Part shown: in pieces, positions 52,974-64,000 of the stretch | Layout: every line of letters begins with the position of its first letter | Position numbering within the stretch: the stretch's first letter is position 1 | From: Dryas octopetala | Taxonomy: Eukaryota > Streptophyta > Magnoliopsida > Rosales > Rosaceae | Direction: 5' to 3' | DNA: 64,000 nt | NCBI GenBank assembly: GCA_963921425.1 | Contig: OY992833.1 | Location: forward strand, 30,924,698 to 30,988,697 | The notes under the pieces: model-generated | What the model saw: the letters and a program-made list of their open reading frames with translations, nothing else | Database searches by the model: none | What the model was told of the DNA's origin: nothing | Made by a program: the position numbers and the translations under genes

Positions 52974-55900
52974 ATGGCGCCAAACACCCTCTGCTTCCCG
53001 GGGAATGTTCCCGCATTTCGTTTCGCTCTCGTCCTCTTCCTCCTCCTCCTCCTTCGTCCAATCAGCGCCGGCCAGGACTACTACGACGCCCTCCGCAAGA
53101 GCATCCTCTTTTTCGAAGGCCAACGCTCGGGGAAGCTCCCCCCGGATCAACGCTTAAAATGGCGCCGTGACTCCGCATTGCATGACGGATCCACCGCCGG
53201 CGTAATCCCCACTCCCTACACCCTCCCTCACTCCCCCATTTTTTTAAGAAAATGAGAAGAAAATTTTAGAACTAACGCCGTGATTTATTTTACTGACATT
53301 ACGTTGCAGGTAGACTTAACGGGCGGGTACTACGACGCCGGAGACAACATAAAGTTCGGGTTCCCGATGGCCTTTACGACGACGTTGCTGGCGTGGAGCG
53401 TTATAGACTTCGGGAAAAACCTGGGACCGGAGGAGAGGAACGCCGTTAAGGCCGTGAAGTGGGGGACGGACTATCTCCTGAAGGCGACGGCGGAGCCGGA
53501 CGTCGTTTTCGTCCAGGTTGGCGACGCCTACTCGGACCACAACTGCTGGGAGAGGCCGGAGGACATGGACACGAGTCGCGCGGTGTACAAGATCGACAGG
53601 AACCACCCGGGGTCTGACGTGGCAGGCGAAACTGCCGCTGCACTGGCCGCTGCGTCCATCGTGTTCAGGTCACGTGACCCCGCGTACTCCAGACTGCTCC
53701 TCAATCGAGCCGTTAGGGTACGTCACTTTCACACACTCAGACTCACTCACCCTTTTTCTAACCTCGGGTAAAAGTAAAATGTAGAAATATACTGCTCGCG
53801 GATTTAACCGTTTTATGTTTGTAGGTGTTCGAGTTTGCTGATAGGCACCGAGGGGCGTACAGCGCCAGCCTGCGGAAGGAGGTGTGCCCGTTTTACTGCG
53901 ACGTGAACGGTTTCCAGGTCAGCAAGCTTTTTGGCTTTGCTGAATTTATGATCACACTGATATTCAGCCGTTGGATCTGCGAGTAAGTCCAAAATTTTGG
54001 TGATTTTAAAATATTATTATTGTTCACATTGTAGGACGAGTTGCTTTGGGGAGCAGCGTGGTTGCACAAGGCATCACGGAGGCGCGAATACAGAGAATAC
54101 ATAGAGAGGAACGAGGTGGTGTTGAGAGCTGGAGATACCATTAATGAGTTTGGTTGGGATAACAAGCATGCTGGGATTAACGTCCTCCTCTCCAAGGTAA
54201 TTAACCTCTTATCTTAATTAATTACTGAACCAAACCCTGAAACCCTTAACTAATATTGACCCCATCCTAGATTGATAAATCCGTTCCATGCTTAGTGCTT
54301 AATCATCCTATTAACTTTAACTATTTTTTTTTATATATAATATGTCATGTGTATGTGTGCTTATCTAAGTGTTTATGTCTGAATCTGTGTTTTATTCTTT
54401 TTGTCCTTATACTCTTGTTCGGAACGTGGCAACTATTTCTTTAATCAATGTGTTAATTCAGAATAGTTGTAATGTTGTATGGTCTGCGAATCACGTGCAG
54501 TGCAGAGTGGAATGACTAAATGTAGAACCATATTATTAATTAATAAAAAAATAAACAACTTCAAGTATCACATATTCACATCGAATTTGTGCAAATTTCA
54601 TCTTCTTATATTGTAGATCATGTCTTTAGTGGGCCATTAGCATACTGTTTGGATCAACATGAATAGGTTAAAGATGTTTATTTCTTTAAGTGGGTGTAGA
54701 AAGTACCTGATTCTGGACATCCGTACATCTTAGATCAATTGGAATAAATGAATAAAAAATATAGGTGGTGTAAAGTTCAAAAATGTTGATAAAATAGTCA
54801 AGAAAATTGGGCAAAAGGTGCATGAATGTTGATGATTTGCACATGATCGAATGGAGCTTACAATTAGGCTTTCATGTGGAACGAGTTTTATTTTCTTGAT
54901 AGCAAATTATACAACGAGAGGCAGAGTCGATAATGCCATTCCATTAGGGATATTAAGAGGGAAACGAGGGTAATACAGAAGGGGTAGAAGTGACTTTTTG
55001 TTGGGTGAATACCGTGAATGGGATTTTGGGCCTTTTGGCATTGTGTTGTCCCTTCAATCAAAAAAAGCAAAGCGATCCATTCCTGGTGGTGTCCAAGTCC
55101 AGAGCTCTCAGCCATCTTTAGAGCTGGCTCTGGTGGGTCCCATTCCAATTAATCAGTGAGGCACTGCTCCATGCATGTGCTTAAAAGCTGCAGGAACGAT
55201 GGTTCTTCCCATACTAGTCCATCAGCCATTATTTTCGTACATATAACTTTTCTTCAATCTGATTACGACTTCTTTCTTGTTAAGGCCTTTTCAGTATCAG
55301 ACTTCAAAATTCGCAAATGACATGCAATCCTTTCACGCATACATATATCATATCTACAGTGCACACTATCTGCTATACAGTCTATACCCTTAATCGGTGC
55401 ACTACAGATTTTCTTTTGGTCAATATCTGTGCACTATAGATATATATATATATATATTATAGCAGGTTCAAAAATAAAGTCAGATTATCTTGATTCATGA
55501 ATATTGGGTTCATTGGGTTTTTGGCAATTGTAACGTAGCTAGCTATAGCCTATACATAATGTGTCAGTCAGACAAAGAAATTAACATTTTGTTTTTTTCG
55601 TTTCTGTAAAAATATGTGGCAGGAAGTGTTGATGGGAAAAGCAGATTATTTCGCATCTTTCAAGCAAAATGCAGATGGGTTTATTTGTTCGATATTGCCT
55701 GGAATTTCTCATCCTCAAGTCCAATATTCTCCTGGTATATATTTTTCTCTTTATACTAAATAAAAAAAGAAAAGAAAATAATGTGTCTATTATATCAAAT
55801 TCTTGGGCCATATATGCTTGTTGCTTGATGGGAAAATTGTGTTTCTTTACTTCTTGAGTACATGTGTGGGGAATGGGGATCGAATAGGTCAGGCTTTAAT

Positions 55901-56794
55901 TACTTAGTTTTGCTGCTAATGGGTTGTTAAATCCAAGTTTACCCTTTCCTTCCTTTTAAGGTGGGTTGATCTTCAAGCCTGGAGGCAGTAACATGCAGCA
56001 TGTAACCTCACTCTCATTCCTACTTTTGGCTTATTCCAACTATCTAAGCCACGCCAATAAATTTGTGCCATGTGGCCAGACTTCAGCCTCCCCTGCTTTC
56101 CTCAAACAATTGGCTAAACGCCAGGTAAGTAAATAAGAACCCAATGTTCCCTATGATTCTCATTCTCAGCCTCCCAATGACTCCATGGCCATTCAATCTA
56201 GGGACCATCTCATATCTAGATCAGACAAGTTAACGGCTAGATTTTGATTTTGTCCTCTCTTACTTTAACTCACTGGCACATATAATATTATGGATTGTTC
56301 TACATTTGTCTGTACTATGTACATCAACACAATCTATAAATGAGATTGACCACAGATTCAATGGCCCTGATCCATTGGGCACCCACGTGAACAGGGATGC
56401 TTCTGGAATTATGTGGAAATTTGGGGATAGTATTGTAATTTCATGATGTGGGTTTTTGTGTTTCCAGGTGGACTACATTCTTGGTGATAATCCATTGAGG
56501 ATGTCGTACATGGTTGGATATGGTGCACGTTACCCACAGAGGATACACCACAGGGGCAGCTCACTACCATCGGTGCAGGCCCACCCGGCCCATATTGGTT
56601 GCAAAGCAGGATCTCGTTATTACCTAAGCCCAAATCCCAACCCCAATTTGCTGGTTGGTGCAGTCGTGGGGGGCCCAACGAATAGCACAGATGCGTTCCC
56701 AGACTCGAGGCCTTTCTTTCAAGAGTCCGAGCCCACAACGTACATCAATGCTCCCTTGGTGGGCCTACTTGGTTATTTTTCAGCCCACTATTAA
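52974..56794 (+). CDS. GH9 class B endo-1,4-beta-glucanase, secreted
   Basis: Hydrolyses beta-1,4-glucan during wall loosening and remodelling. Seven exons: 52974-53201, 53310-53717, 53825-53917, 54035-54196, 55623-55734, 55961-56124 and 56468-56794, giving 497 residues. Signal peptide at about 1-34 ([16 protein letters not shown]), no membrane anchor and no C-terminal carbohydrate-binding module, hence class B. The catalytic nucleophile/base aspartates are in DAGDNIKFG (85-88). GH9 signature 1 has the histidines in [16 protein letters not shown] (about 407-421). Signature 2 runs through [19 protein letters not shown], with acid Glu477. All catalytic residues are intact. Start chosen at the first ATG in frame with the signal peptide; the GTG a little upstream is not credible. 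The 1.4-kb fourth intron is long but holds nothing recognisable. By recall it is closest to Arabidopsis CEL1/GH9B1 (At1g70710) and GH9B6 (At1g23210), both beside PMEI genes. Confidence 0.95.
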
Positions 56795-58374
56795 TTTCTG
56801 GAATGTAATCAGGAAATGAGAATGTAGTAGTGGTGCGCCAAATGTCACCCACCCTACCAATTGTTGTAAAAGATGATTCTAATTGTACCCAAATCTCAAT
56901 GAATGAAGAAACAAAATGTTTCATTTATGCCCGGGAACAAACGTTTGAACCGTAGCATACTAATTCTTACAAAAGAAGAATCAAAAGTTAGTATGTAATT
57001 GGTAGACTAAAGTATAATATTGACGTGGTAGAAAGTATAAGAAATGGCAGTCTTCAATTTTATTACAAAAAGTGTTGCATGGGGAGATGGGCTACATTTC
57101 ATGGTTTGTGGGAGATTGGACTGGACCCCAACTCCTTGATCAATACTCCAGCGTCCAGACCATTGAAAGCTTGGGTTGGGTCGAAACGGTTGCGAAGCCC
57201 AATTGACTAAAAAGCCGAGGAAACACAAACTTGTGGCCTTGGTCAATGTTTCCACTTGTATCACAAATGTCCACCATCCTAATTAAGGAGAAATTATTTT
57301 GGGGATACTGATTAATTTCTCTTGAATAATTATATCACATATTAGTGTTGTAGATTTGCCAGAATGCCATCTCAATAGTTCTGCTGGACTACTGGATTCA
57401 CATATTTTATATTTTTAATTATAAGAGCCAGTTTTAAGAAGAAAAAAAATAGAAATTGCTTATTTGTTCCAACAATTGTTTTCCAACTTATGTTTCTCCA
57501 CTTTCATGACATTAAGGCCGGTTTGGGAGTACTTATGTAGAAAACACTTTTATTAGAAATTTATAGATTTTTTTTAAAAAAAAATTAAGTGTTTTTTGTT
57601 AATATACTTAGAAGCGCTTCCTAAGAAAGTACTTTCATCCGAAAACGCTTCTAAGTGCTTTTAGAATCCAAAAGTGTTTCTTATTTTTTTTGTTAAACAT
57701 AAGTAAAAGTGTTTTGACTTTTAAAAAGAACTTTTAAACTTTCTAAAAGCACTGATAAACAAGCCCTAATTTATTCAACATGGTTAAAATTTTTATTTCT
57801 TAATTTTTTATATATTTTAAAGTTCAATTAAGACAAAACGAATAGCATCTTCCAAAAATAAATTGGAAGAGCCAGTTTCGGTGAATTTAATATGTGCCCA
57901 AATTTTGAATTTAATATGTGAGTGCATGACCTGCAAGTATTATTATACAATAATACAAGTTACATATATTATTAGTTTTGTCAGAAATCAAAAGTATTGC
58001 AGGTACGAAAGGGAAGGTTTGTTTTGAAATTTGATTATTCGATTGTGAGTAAAAATTGGATCGATCTGTGATTTGTTTTTTTTGTCGGGTAATTTGATTT
58101 GTGATGTTAAAGAAGAAGACAGTACGTAGCAGGTGCCACGTGGCATGTTCCGATGGACAATGCATTCGGCGAGGTGTCGTTTCCGCGTTACCGAGAAACA
58201 CACGCAGGCACGACGAGGAATAGTCAGAGTCAACGGAGTGAGTTTTAAGGTGGGCATTCTAATCTTGGAGAGACCCTACTTATTGAAACCCACCTCTAAT
58301 CCTCTGTCTACGAATCAATCCATTTTCAAGTCTTTTTCTTATCTCCATTCGCTCATTCAACCCAATTATTCATC
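56795..58374. other. Intergenic region with one Tourist-like MITE
   Basis: GH9 3' UTR (about 56795-56930), then AT-rich DNA with a Tourist-like MITE at 57516-57766, then the probable PCR promoter with a CACGTG G-box at 58137-58142, about 235 bases before the ATG. Confidence 0.6.
57516..57766. mobile_element. Tourist-like MITE
   Basis: The 251-base element begins GGCCGGTTTGGGAGTAC and ends AAACAAGCCC (complement GGGCTTGTTT). It is flanked by TAA at 57513-57515 and 57767-57769, the PIF/Harbinger-type duplication. The interior carries repeated AAGTGCTTTT/AAAAGTGTTT motifs in both orientations and no coding frame. Confidence 0.7.
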
Positions 58375-59576
58375 ATGTACTCTGCAAACCCAAATGCATA
58401 TGAGAAGTTCTCCGACCCGGATGTCCCGAGCACGGGTATTCCGGTGAGCTCCACCGACCCGTATTATACGAGTCATCAGCATGACAACACCCTACCTCCT
58501 GCACATCTTCGCCCCAGAGCTCCGGTCCCTTGGTCCACTGGGCTCTGTGACTGCTTCTCCGATCCCAAAAACTGTAAGTACCGCCCCTGCTACCTTAAGA
58601 TTCAATTAAGTTAACGAACCCATTTCCTTTACTTGACTATTGGTTGGTATTAATTGCAGGTTGCGTAACATTTTGGTGCCCATGCATCACTTTTGGCAAA
58701 ATTGCAGAGATTGTTGATAAAGGGTCTACATGTAATGATCGATCCAATTAAGTTTGGTTTGGTTTTTTTGGTTTGTTTTTTTCTGATGGAACTGGGTGGT
58801 AATTAATTGTAGCTTGCGGTGCAAGTGGAGCCCTGTACACACTGATTGCTTGTGTGACAGCTTGTCCATGGTTCTATTCATGCTTCTACCGCTCCAAGAT
58901 GAGACAGCAATACACGCTGGAGGAGAGCCCTTGTGGGGACTGTTTGGTCCATTGCTTCTGTGAGCCCTGCGCCTTGTGCCAGGAATACCGCGAGCTCCAA
59001 ACTCGCGGTTTCGACATGTCCATCGGTATTTACTCATTCATTCTTTCTTTTCTAATTCTTATACTTAATTCATCAATCAACTCCTACTACTTGTTTTTCC
59101 TTTCTTTTGCTTTAGGATGAACTTCATTATTAATTAATTGCTACCTTCTTTTTGCTTATGCTCAAGTTTAATTATAATAACAGTAAAGAATTCTTCAATA
59201 TCACACGAAACAACATGGAAAGTGTTGTTCAAATGTTGTTGGTCAGTAGTCATCATCTGTTTGAGGTTTGTAATTAAGTAGTTTTTTATAGAAACAAGAC
59301 TAGACTATCAAATCAAACGCTTTCATTTCAAACCGAGTGGGATTTGGCTTATCTAGAAGCAAGTAACCTTTTTTTCTTATTATTATTATAATTTTGTTGT
59401 TGATGCGTTGACTTGGTTCAATTAGTGTTGATGATCGATCATGTTTTACTAGTAATTAACAAATGAATGAATGAATGAAATTAGGATGGCATGGAAATAT
59501 CGAGGAAAAAAACCGAGAAGTGGCAATGACTCCAGCGGCTCCTGTGGTGGAGGAAGGCATGACTCGCGATAAATAA
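58375..59576 (+). CDS. PLAC8-family PLANT CADMIUM RESISTANCE-like protein
   Basis: Small Cys-rich plasma-membrane protein; relatives export or reduce uptake of Cd and Zn, or affect organ size. Four exons, 58375-58573, 58660-58731, 58813-59025 and 59485-59576, give 191 residues. After a hydrophilic N terminus, the PLAC8 domain starts [15 protein letters not shown] and contains the diagnostic CCVTFWCPC (about residues 67-75), [12 protein letters not shown], and a hydrophobic segment [20 protein letters not shown]. It ends with [22 protein letters not shown] and a short charged tail. The motif CCxxxxCPC is the PCR form. The N-terminal part is longer than in the shortest PCR proteins. By recall PCR1/PCR2 (At1g14880/At1g14870) lie near HMGA in Arabidopsis. 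The transported metal cannot be told from sequence. Confidence 0.93.
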
Positions 59577-60963
59577 ATACAATCAAACCCTAATTACCAG
59601 TTGCTATCTGTATATCATGTATATTGAGACATTAAGTTTAATATTCGTCGCTTGGCCAAAAAAAAAAAGTTTAATATTCGTCGGAGTTAATAGGTTCATT
59701 ATAAATAAAGAGAAGAACATGTTGAATGATTGTTCATTTCTTGTAATGAATTGGTTTGATGTATTTAATTTCTGTGCATTATAATCTATATAAATGAGGT
59801 GGATTTGTGTTGTGTGTATATTTCTGTTTTATCTACATCAAACGAATCAAACTTGAACCTACAAAGTTAGAAGCTGAATGAGGGAACATAAAGGAGTCCA
59901 AGCCAGCTTTCAACATTATTTATTTATGGCCTTATGGGTCCCATCAGCCCACTCATCTTCTCTTTTTGTTTTTCTTATTCCCGCAATTACCGGACAATTA
60001 CCGTGTTTTTTTTGTTGACGCTTACGACGCCACTCAATACCTTTCTCATTTCCTCAACTTGGCTTTCTGGCCATTGCAATGACATCACATATGCCCAATT
60101 CAATCTAATTTACATATTTACCTATTGCACATGCTCTGCTCCAAAATTTATTCCCTTTTTTTAACAAACAAAAAAAAGTAACTTGTGAATTAAGGTTTTT
60201 GTTATTAATAAACGTATGACCCAATAGGATGGTATGTATAATATATATGTATAGACGGTCCATTTACTAAAGATACCTACCCAACCCACACCAATTAATA
60301 TTTCATGCACACAATCTGATATGTCCTATACTTTTGTGTATATAAGATTTGGACAGGAAATACGGATCCCAGTTGTATTAGATGCTTGAAAGGCCATTCA
60401 CCCTTTCAGAACAAGTTAGGTACTATCACATGCCCAATTTGAAAGAGGAAAAATACATTTTTGTTATTGTTAAAAAAAAAAGGTGCCAAAATTGTTTGGT
60501 TCTTTCACTACCAGTCTACCACAAAGGTTTATTTTTTATTTTTCCTCTGGAGAAGCAAATAAAAAAGAAGCAAAAGGGGCAGAAGTTCTGGGTTTGCGGC
60601 ATTAGGGCCATACCGTTTGTTTTGGTCGGGTAGCTTTTTACAATTTCCGTAATCAAAGTATGCAAAAGCTGTCGCCTCTACGCCTACTCCAACGACCTCG
60701 TCCATACGCAACAATGCATCAAAAGACAAACAAATCAAAGAGAAAATATAACAAAAAAAAAACCCAAACAACATTGCAATCGAGACCTCTGTTCCCTCTT
60801 CCTCTCTTCCTCTCTTCCTCTCTCTCTCTCTCTCTTTTTTTCTATCCTTTTCTTCTTTCAGACCTTTTTCCAAACACATGGAATACACAACAGTGCCACC
60901 CACTGACCTCTAAAACAAAGTCTTTTTTGACTGATATGAGAGACTGAATCAACAAAGACACAA
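59577..60963. other. Intergenic region before the dynein light chain
   Basis: PCR 3' UTR, AT-rich DNA without recognisable repeats, then a CT-rich stretch (about 60790-60860) that is probably the leader or promoter of the next gene. No gene seen. Confidence 0.6.
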
Positions 60964-62206
60964 ATGGAGGGAGCAGAGTTGGAGCTGGAGAGGCGAAGCA
61001 AGTTCCTCAGCAGTTTAATACAGAAGAAGAAAGCCGTTGAGCATCAAGACCACCATGACCGCCTCAACGTCCGAGTTAGGGCCTCTGACATGCCCATCCC
61101 TTTGCAAAACCGTGCCTTTCACTGTGCGCGTGACCACCTTGACTCCATGCCTGGGAAGCTCGACAGTAAACGCCTTGCTCTCGCCCTTAAGAAGGTCACA
61201 TCTTTGCCTTAATAATCAGATTATGGCTTCTCTTTGTCTTTCTGGGTTTTGATCTTTTTGGTTTGTAGTGTGTGTGTGTGTGAGTTTAAAAATCGATTAT
61301 GGGCATGTTTGCATTGTCAATCGAAGTGTTTTGAGTAATGGGTATTGATCAAATAAATGATCCAGTTTCAGTCTGATACATGCGCGCACAAATACACATT
61401 AACCTCTCTGGGTTCTGATGTATCTGTACTCTAGGATAAAAAGAGTGATGGAAAAGAAAGAGAAATGAAAGGACTTGGACCACGGCTTGCTATGAGTTTG
61501 CTTAATTGACTATCAGTTAAGCAAGCATATATGGTGATACTTCATAGTTGTTGGAGCCTTGGAGGAGGCTTGATTTTGCCACTGACCTGTTGTTACACCT
61601 AGTGTAACCCAAGTTTCTATATGAGATTTGGGAGCCAAAGTCTGAAATCACTTTTCTGTCTCTAGGACTTGTATGAAGGATTATAGCCTCAAGCAGCTTA
61701 GGTTCTGCCAGGTTGACACCTCAATTATCATTCTACTTGAACAATTTCTTGAATGAAATTGAGTTGCACTCTCTCTCTTACACACACACACACAGAGTAC
61801 TCTCATTTCTGTTCTAAATTTGACTTCTAAAATCTTGCTCCTTGTGAAATTGACTGGAATCTGTGATGGCGTCTGGCAAATTGCTATTCTCATTGCAGGA
61901 AGGCCTTTTTTTTTTTGGGAGGGGCGGGTCTCATTTTGCTACATTGGTTGGTTCCTAGAATATGGAATCTTTTGATTTCATTTTTACTTATTTTTAAATC
62001 TTTGACTCTGACATATAGAGAGTTGACAATGCATTTCTGTTACCTGACAGGATTTTGATTCATCGTATGGTCCAGCTTGGCACTGCATCGTGGGAACTAG
62101 CTTTGGTTCATATGTCACACATTCCCTTGGGGGATTCTTGTATTTTTCAATCGACAAAGTTCACATCCTTCTTTTCAAAACAGCCGTTGAGCCTTTGGAC
62201 CATTGA
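60964..62206 (+). CDS. LC8-type dynein light chain family protein
   Basis: Two exons, 60964-61194 and 62051-62206, give 128 residues. A charged N-terminal extension (MEGAELELERRSKFLSSLIQ) precedes the LC8 fold: RASDMPIPLQNRAFHCARDH, SKRLALALKKDFDSSYGPAW, then HCIVGTSFGSYVTHSLGG, FLYFSIDKVHILLFKTA. Canonical LC8 has GKxFGS; here the lysine is replaced (GTSFGS), as is usual in this plant subgroup as far as I recall. Flowering plants lack dynein heavy chains, so such proteins most likely act as dimerisation hubs for other partners rather than in a motor. The intron is 856 bases. By recall At1g23220, next to GH9B6, is the Arabidopsis counterpart. Confidence 0.92.
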
Positions 62207-62672
62207 CAGTTTCCACCAATTTTAGTTCTATGTTTCTCTCTGTGATGACAGTACAATTTCCACTGTCAATTTATATGTAAAATTATAGCCTTAAAATAAT
62301 CATGAACATCCGTGTTCCCTCTTGTAGTTTGTATGCTGCATTCACGACTCTAAATTAAAAGCACAAATGAGTGGTATTTCCTTCTGATAAGTTGCAAAAT
62401 CTCCTGTTCCGTTCAGCACAACATTTTGTTGCAGTGAAATGTTGTTGTCTCATGTATCCATATCTTAGAATGCTGTTGAAATTTTGATTACATGAAGCAT
62501 TGGACCATGCAGCGTTATTTGCGTGTAAAGAAAGAAAAGCTTAAGATATTTTCTTTATGCCGACTTAAGACTTACACAAACCGCTCATATAACTCTCTCT
62601 CTCTCTCTCTCTCTCTCTCCCTTATTAAATTCGTGACCATACCGCTACCATTGCTTGACTAAACCCCAAAAC
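62207..62672. other. 3' UTR and promoter between dynein light chain and F-box genes
   Basis: No gene. A (CT)n microsatellite of about 13 units at 62593-62619 lies roughly 55 bases upstream of the F-box start codon and is probably in its 5' UTR. Confidence 0.6.
62593..62619. repeat. (CT)n microsatellite in F-box leader
   Basis: About 13 CT units close to the F-box ATG. Confidence 0.9.
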
Positions 62673-63802
62673 ATGGAGATTTCAGAGTATCTGGGGCACC
62701 AAGAAACTGAAGCTGTTGACAACTCCCCACAGAAGGAACCAATTCTGCCTTCTGATAATTCCTCTACTATCCAAGAGCAAAAAGCAGGGCCACCACACGA
62801 GGCTTTATTCCTTATTTTAGCTTACCTTCCTCTGTTTGAGCTTCTTTCCACGAGCCAAGTTTGCACGTCACTGAGAGATGCAGTAAACAAGTATGTATTG
62901 TCATGGCTGAATATCATCGTCAAAGGGCCATTGAGCTCAAGGTTGTCTGATGAGATTTTGATGAAAATCACATCCAAGGCAAATGGTAGGTTGACATCTT
63001 TGGCTTTAATGAACTGTGCGAAGATTAAAGATGATGGGCTTCAACGGGTCGTAGAGCAAAACCCTCTTATCAACAAGGTATGAGCGTAATTATTTTTAAC
63101 ATTGTAGATGGATAAGATATGATTAGTAGGAATTACTTTAATAAGAAAAAAAAAGTTTAGTGTCTCATTTCTTGTTTGCTTTTGATTCAGCTCTACCTTC
63201 CGGCATGCACTGGCTTAACACCTGAGGGAGTCATACGAGCTGTGAAGACATTGTCTGAACATCCCCACGGCTTAAAGAGGCTAATGATAAATGGCATCTA
63301 CAACATAAACAAACAACACCTTGAAACCCTTGCGTCTTATCTTCAAATGAACCAGTCACAGAAAGAGAAACCAGGATCTTGGCCTCTCCTATTTCATGAG
63401 TACAAGGACTTGCCAACGTTAAGACATGATCAAGGTCATGCTGCAATCGATGTGGAAGTTTGCCCAAAATGCGAGGAGGTTAGGATGATTTTCGACTGTC
63501 CAAGGAGGGCATGCGAGAGAGAGAGAGAGAGGTCGATGACTGATTGCAGGGGTTGCAACTTTTGCATTCCAAGGTGCCAAGAATGTGGCGGATGCGTGGA
63601 TTCACAAGAAATAGAAGAGGCTGTTTGTGCAGATATCTTGTGTTCAGATTGCTGGCTCCAGCTTCCCAAATGTAATTTCTGCAATAAGCCATATTGTAAG
63701 CAACATGCCAATAATGGGTGCTGTGTTCCAGGGTCCATTGGTTTCGTTTGTGATGTATGTTACGCAAAATTCATTGGAAATTTGTACTACATGGATGAAT
63801 AA
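62673..63802 (+). CDS. F-box protein with LRR-like segment and Cys-rich tail (SKIP-like)
   Basis: Predicted substrate receptor of an SCF ubiquitin ligase. Two exons, 62673-63077 and 63191-63802, give 338 residues. The start is the first ATG in frame (MEISEYLGHQ); an in-frame TTG 18 bases upstream is not used. The F-box is at about 44-80 (EALFLILAYLPLFELLSTSQ then VCTSLRDAV). Two or three leucine-rich repeats follow (LTSLALMNCAKIKDDGL, LYLPACTGLTPEGVIRAV, LKRLMINGIYNI). The C-terminal third is Cys/His-rich (VCPKCEEVRMIFDC, CRGCNFCIPRCQECGGC, CSDCWLQLPKCNFCNKPYC), probably zinc-binding. It resembles the SKIP14/SKIP28 type, but the exact subfamily is from memory. A GA microsatellite inside the coding region gives RERERER (63508-63531). 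Confidence 0.88.
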
Positions 63803-64000
63803 TTTGTACTTGTAAACTCTTAAAAGCTATTCTCATGGGCCTCTCATGAATAATTTGTACATGATGAGTTCTGTTCCTCTCACAAAATGTTCTGAGATAG
63901 AATCCGGATGGAAAGAAAAACAGACACATTTACATAAAAGATCTCTCTTGAATTCATCATGCAGAATAAATGGACGGACCAAAGTCCGATTTAAAGAATA
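63803..64000 (+). other. 3' flank of the F-box gene
   Basis: AT-rich 3' UTR sequence with a duplicated phrase CATGAATAATTTGTAC (at the stop codon and near 63846). The window ends without another gene. Confidence 0.6.

Noticed and set aside
62655..62672. Earlier start for the F-box gene at a TTG codon
   Set aside because: Non-ATG; the first in-frame ATG is at 62673 and no upstream homology was recognised.

Overview
This is plant nuclear DNA from a core eudicot. The genes are split by GT-AG introns, intergenic space is AT-rich and full of microsatellites and MITEs, and every recognisable protein is plant-type (MyoB myosin receptor, receptor-like cytoplasmic kinase, AT-hook linker-histone HMGA, pectinesterase and its inhibitor, GH9 cellulase, PCR/PLAC8 protein). 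A woody rosid (Rosaceae-like) is my guess, but nothing here fixes the species. I see no bacterial, organellar or viral genes, no CRISPR array, and no tRNA or rRNA gene.

Eleven protein-coding genes can be modelled exon by exon. They are: an AP180/CALM-type clathrin assembly protein (+, 5' truncated, 565-2851); a MyoB myosin-binding protein (+, 9660-12852); a cytoplasmic kinase of the CRK43 type (+, 16110-19764); an HMGA-type linker-histone/AT-hook protein (+, 21912-22595); cytosolic phosphoglucomutase (+, 26590-32400, 18 exons); a pectinesterase with PMEI pro-domain (-, 37114-39229); a stand-alone pectinesterase inhibitor (-, 44571-45239); a secreted GH9 class B endoglucanase (+, 52974-56794); a PLAC8/PCR protein (+, 58375-59576); an LC8-type dynein light chain (+, 60964-62206); and an F-box protein with a Cys-rich tail (+, 62673-63802). 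Exon phases close without frameshifts in all of them, so all appear intact apart from the truncated first gene.

From memory, the gene order combines neighbours that Arabidopsis keeps in three paralogous blocks: At1g14870-14910 (PCR, PMEI, HMGA, ANTH protein), At1g70710-70750 (GH9B1, PMEI, PGM2, kinase, MyoB) and At1g23190-23220 (PGM3, PME, PMEI, GH9B6, dynein light chain). The window therefore looks like a less-fractionated version of that ancestral segment. It places sugar-phosphate supply (PGM) beside three wall-acting proteins (PME, PMEI, GH9).

The gaps between genes carry a dense, readable layer of DNA transposons. I found exact or near-exact target-site duplications for two related hAT elements (32783-36028 and 48456-49800), a second hAT nested in the first (33235-35228), three Tourist-like elements (19142-19357, 24032-24907, 57516-57766), two copies of one Mutator-type MITE in opposite orientation (25024-25214, 51116-51316), and Mutator-type foldback elements (3965-5055, 5068-5560, 49935-50403). 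Two of these carry pieces of host genes: a frame-broken C2-domain (MCTP-like) fragment in the Tourist-like element at 24032-24907, and a rearranged STE20/BLUS1-like kinase fragment in the nested hAT. The hAT at 48456 carries a third, unidentified GC-rich coding-like fragment. These gene-capturing elements are the most novel content of the window.
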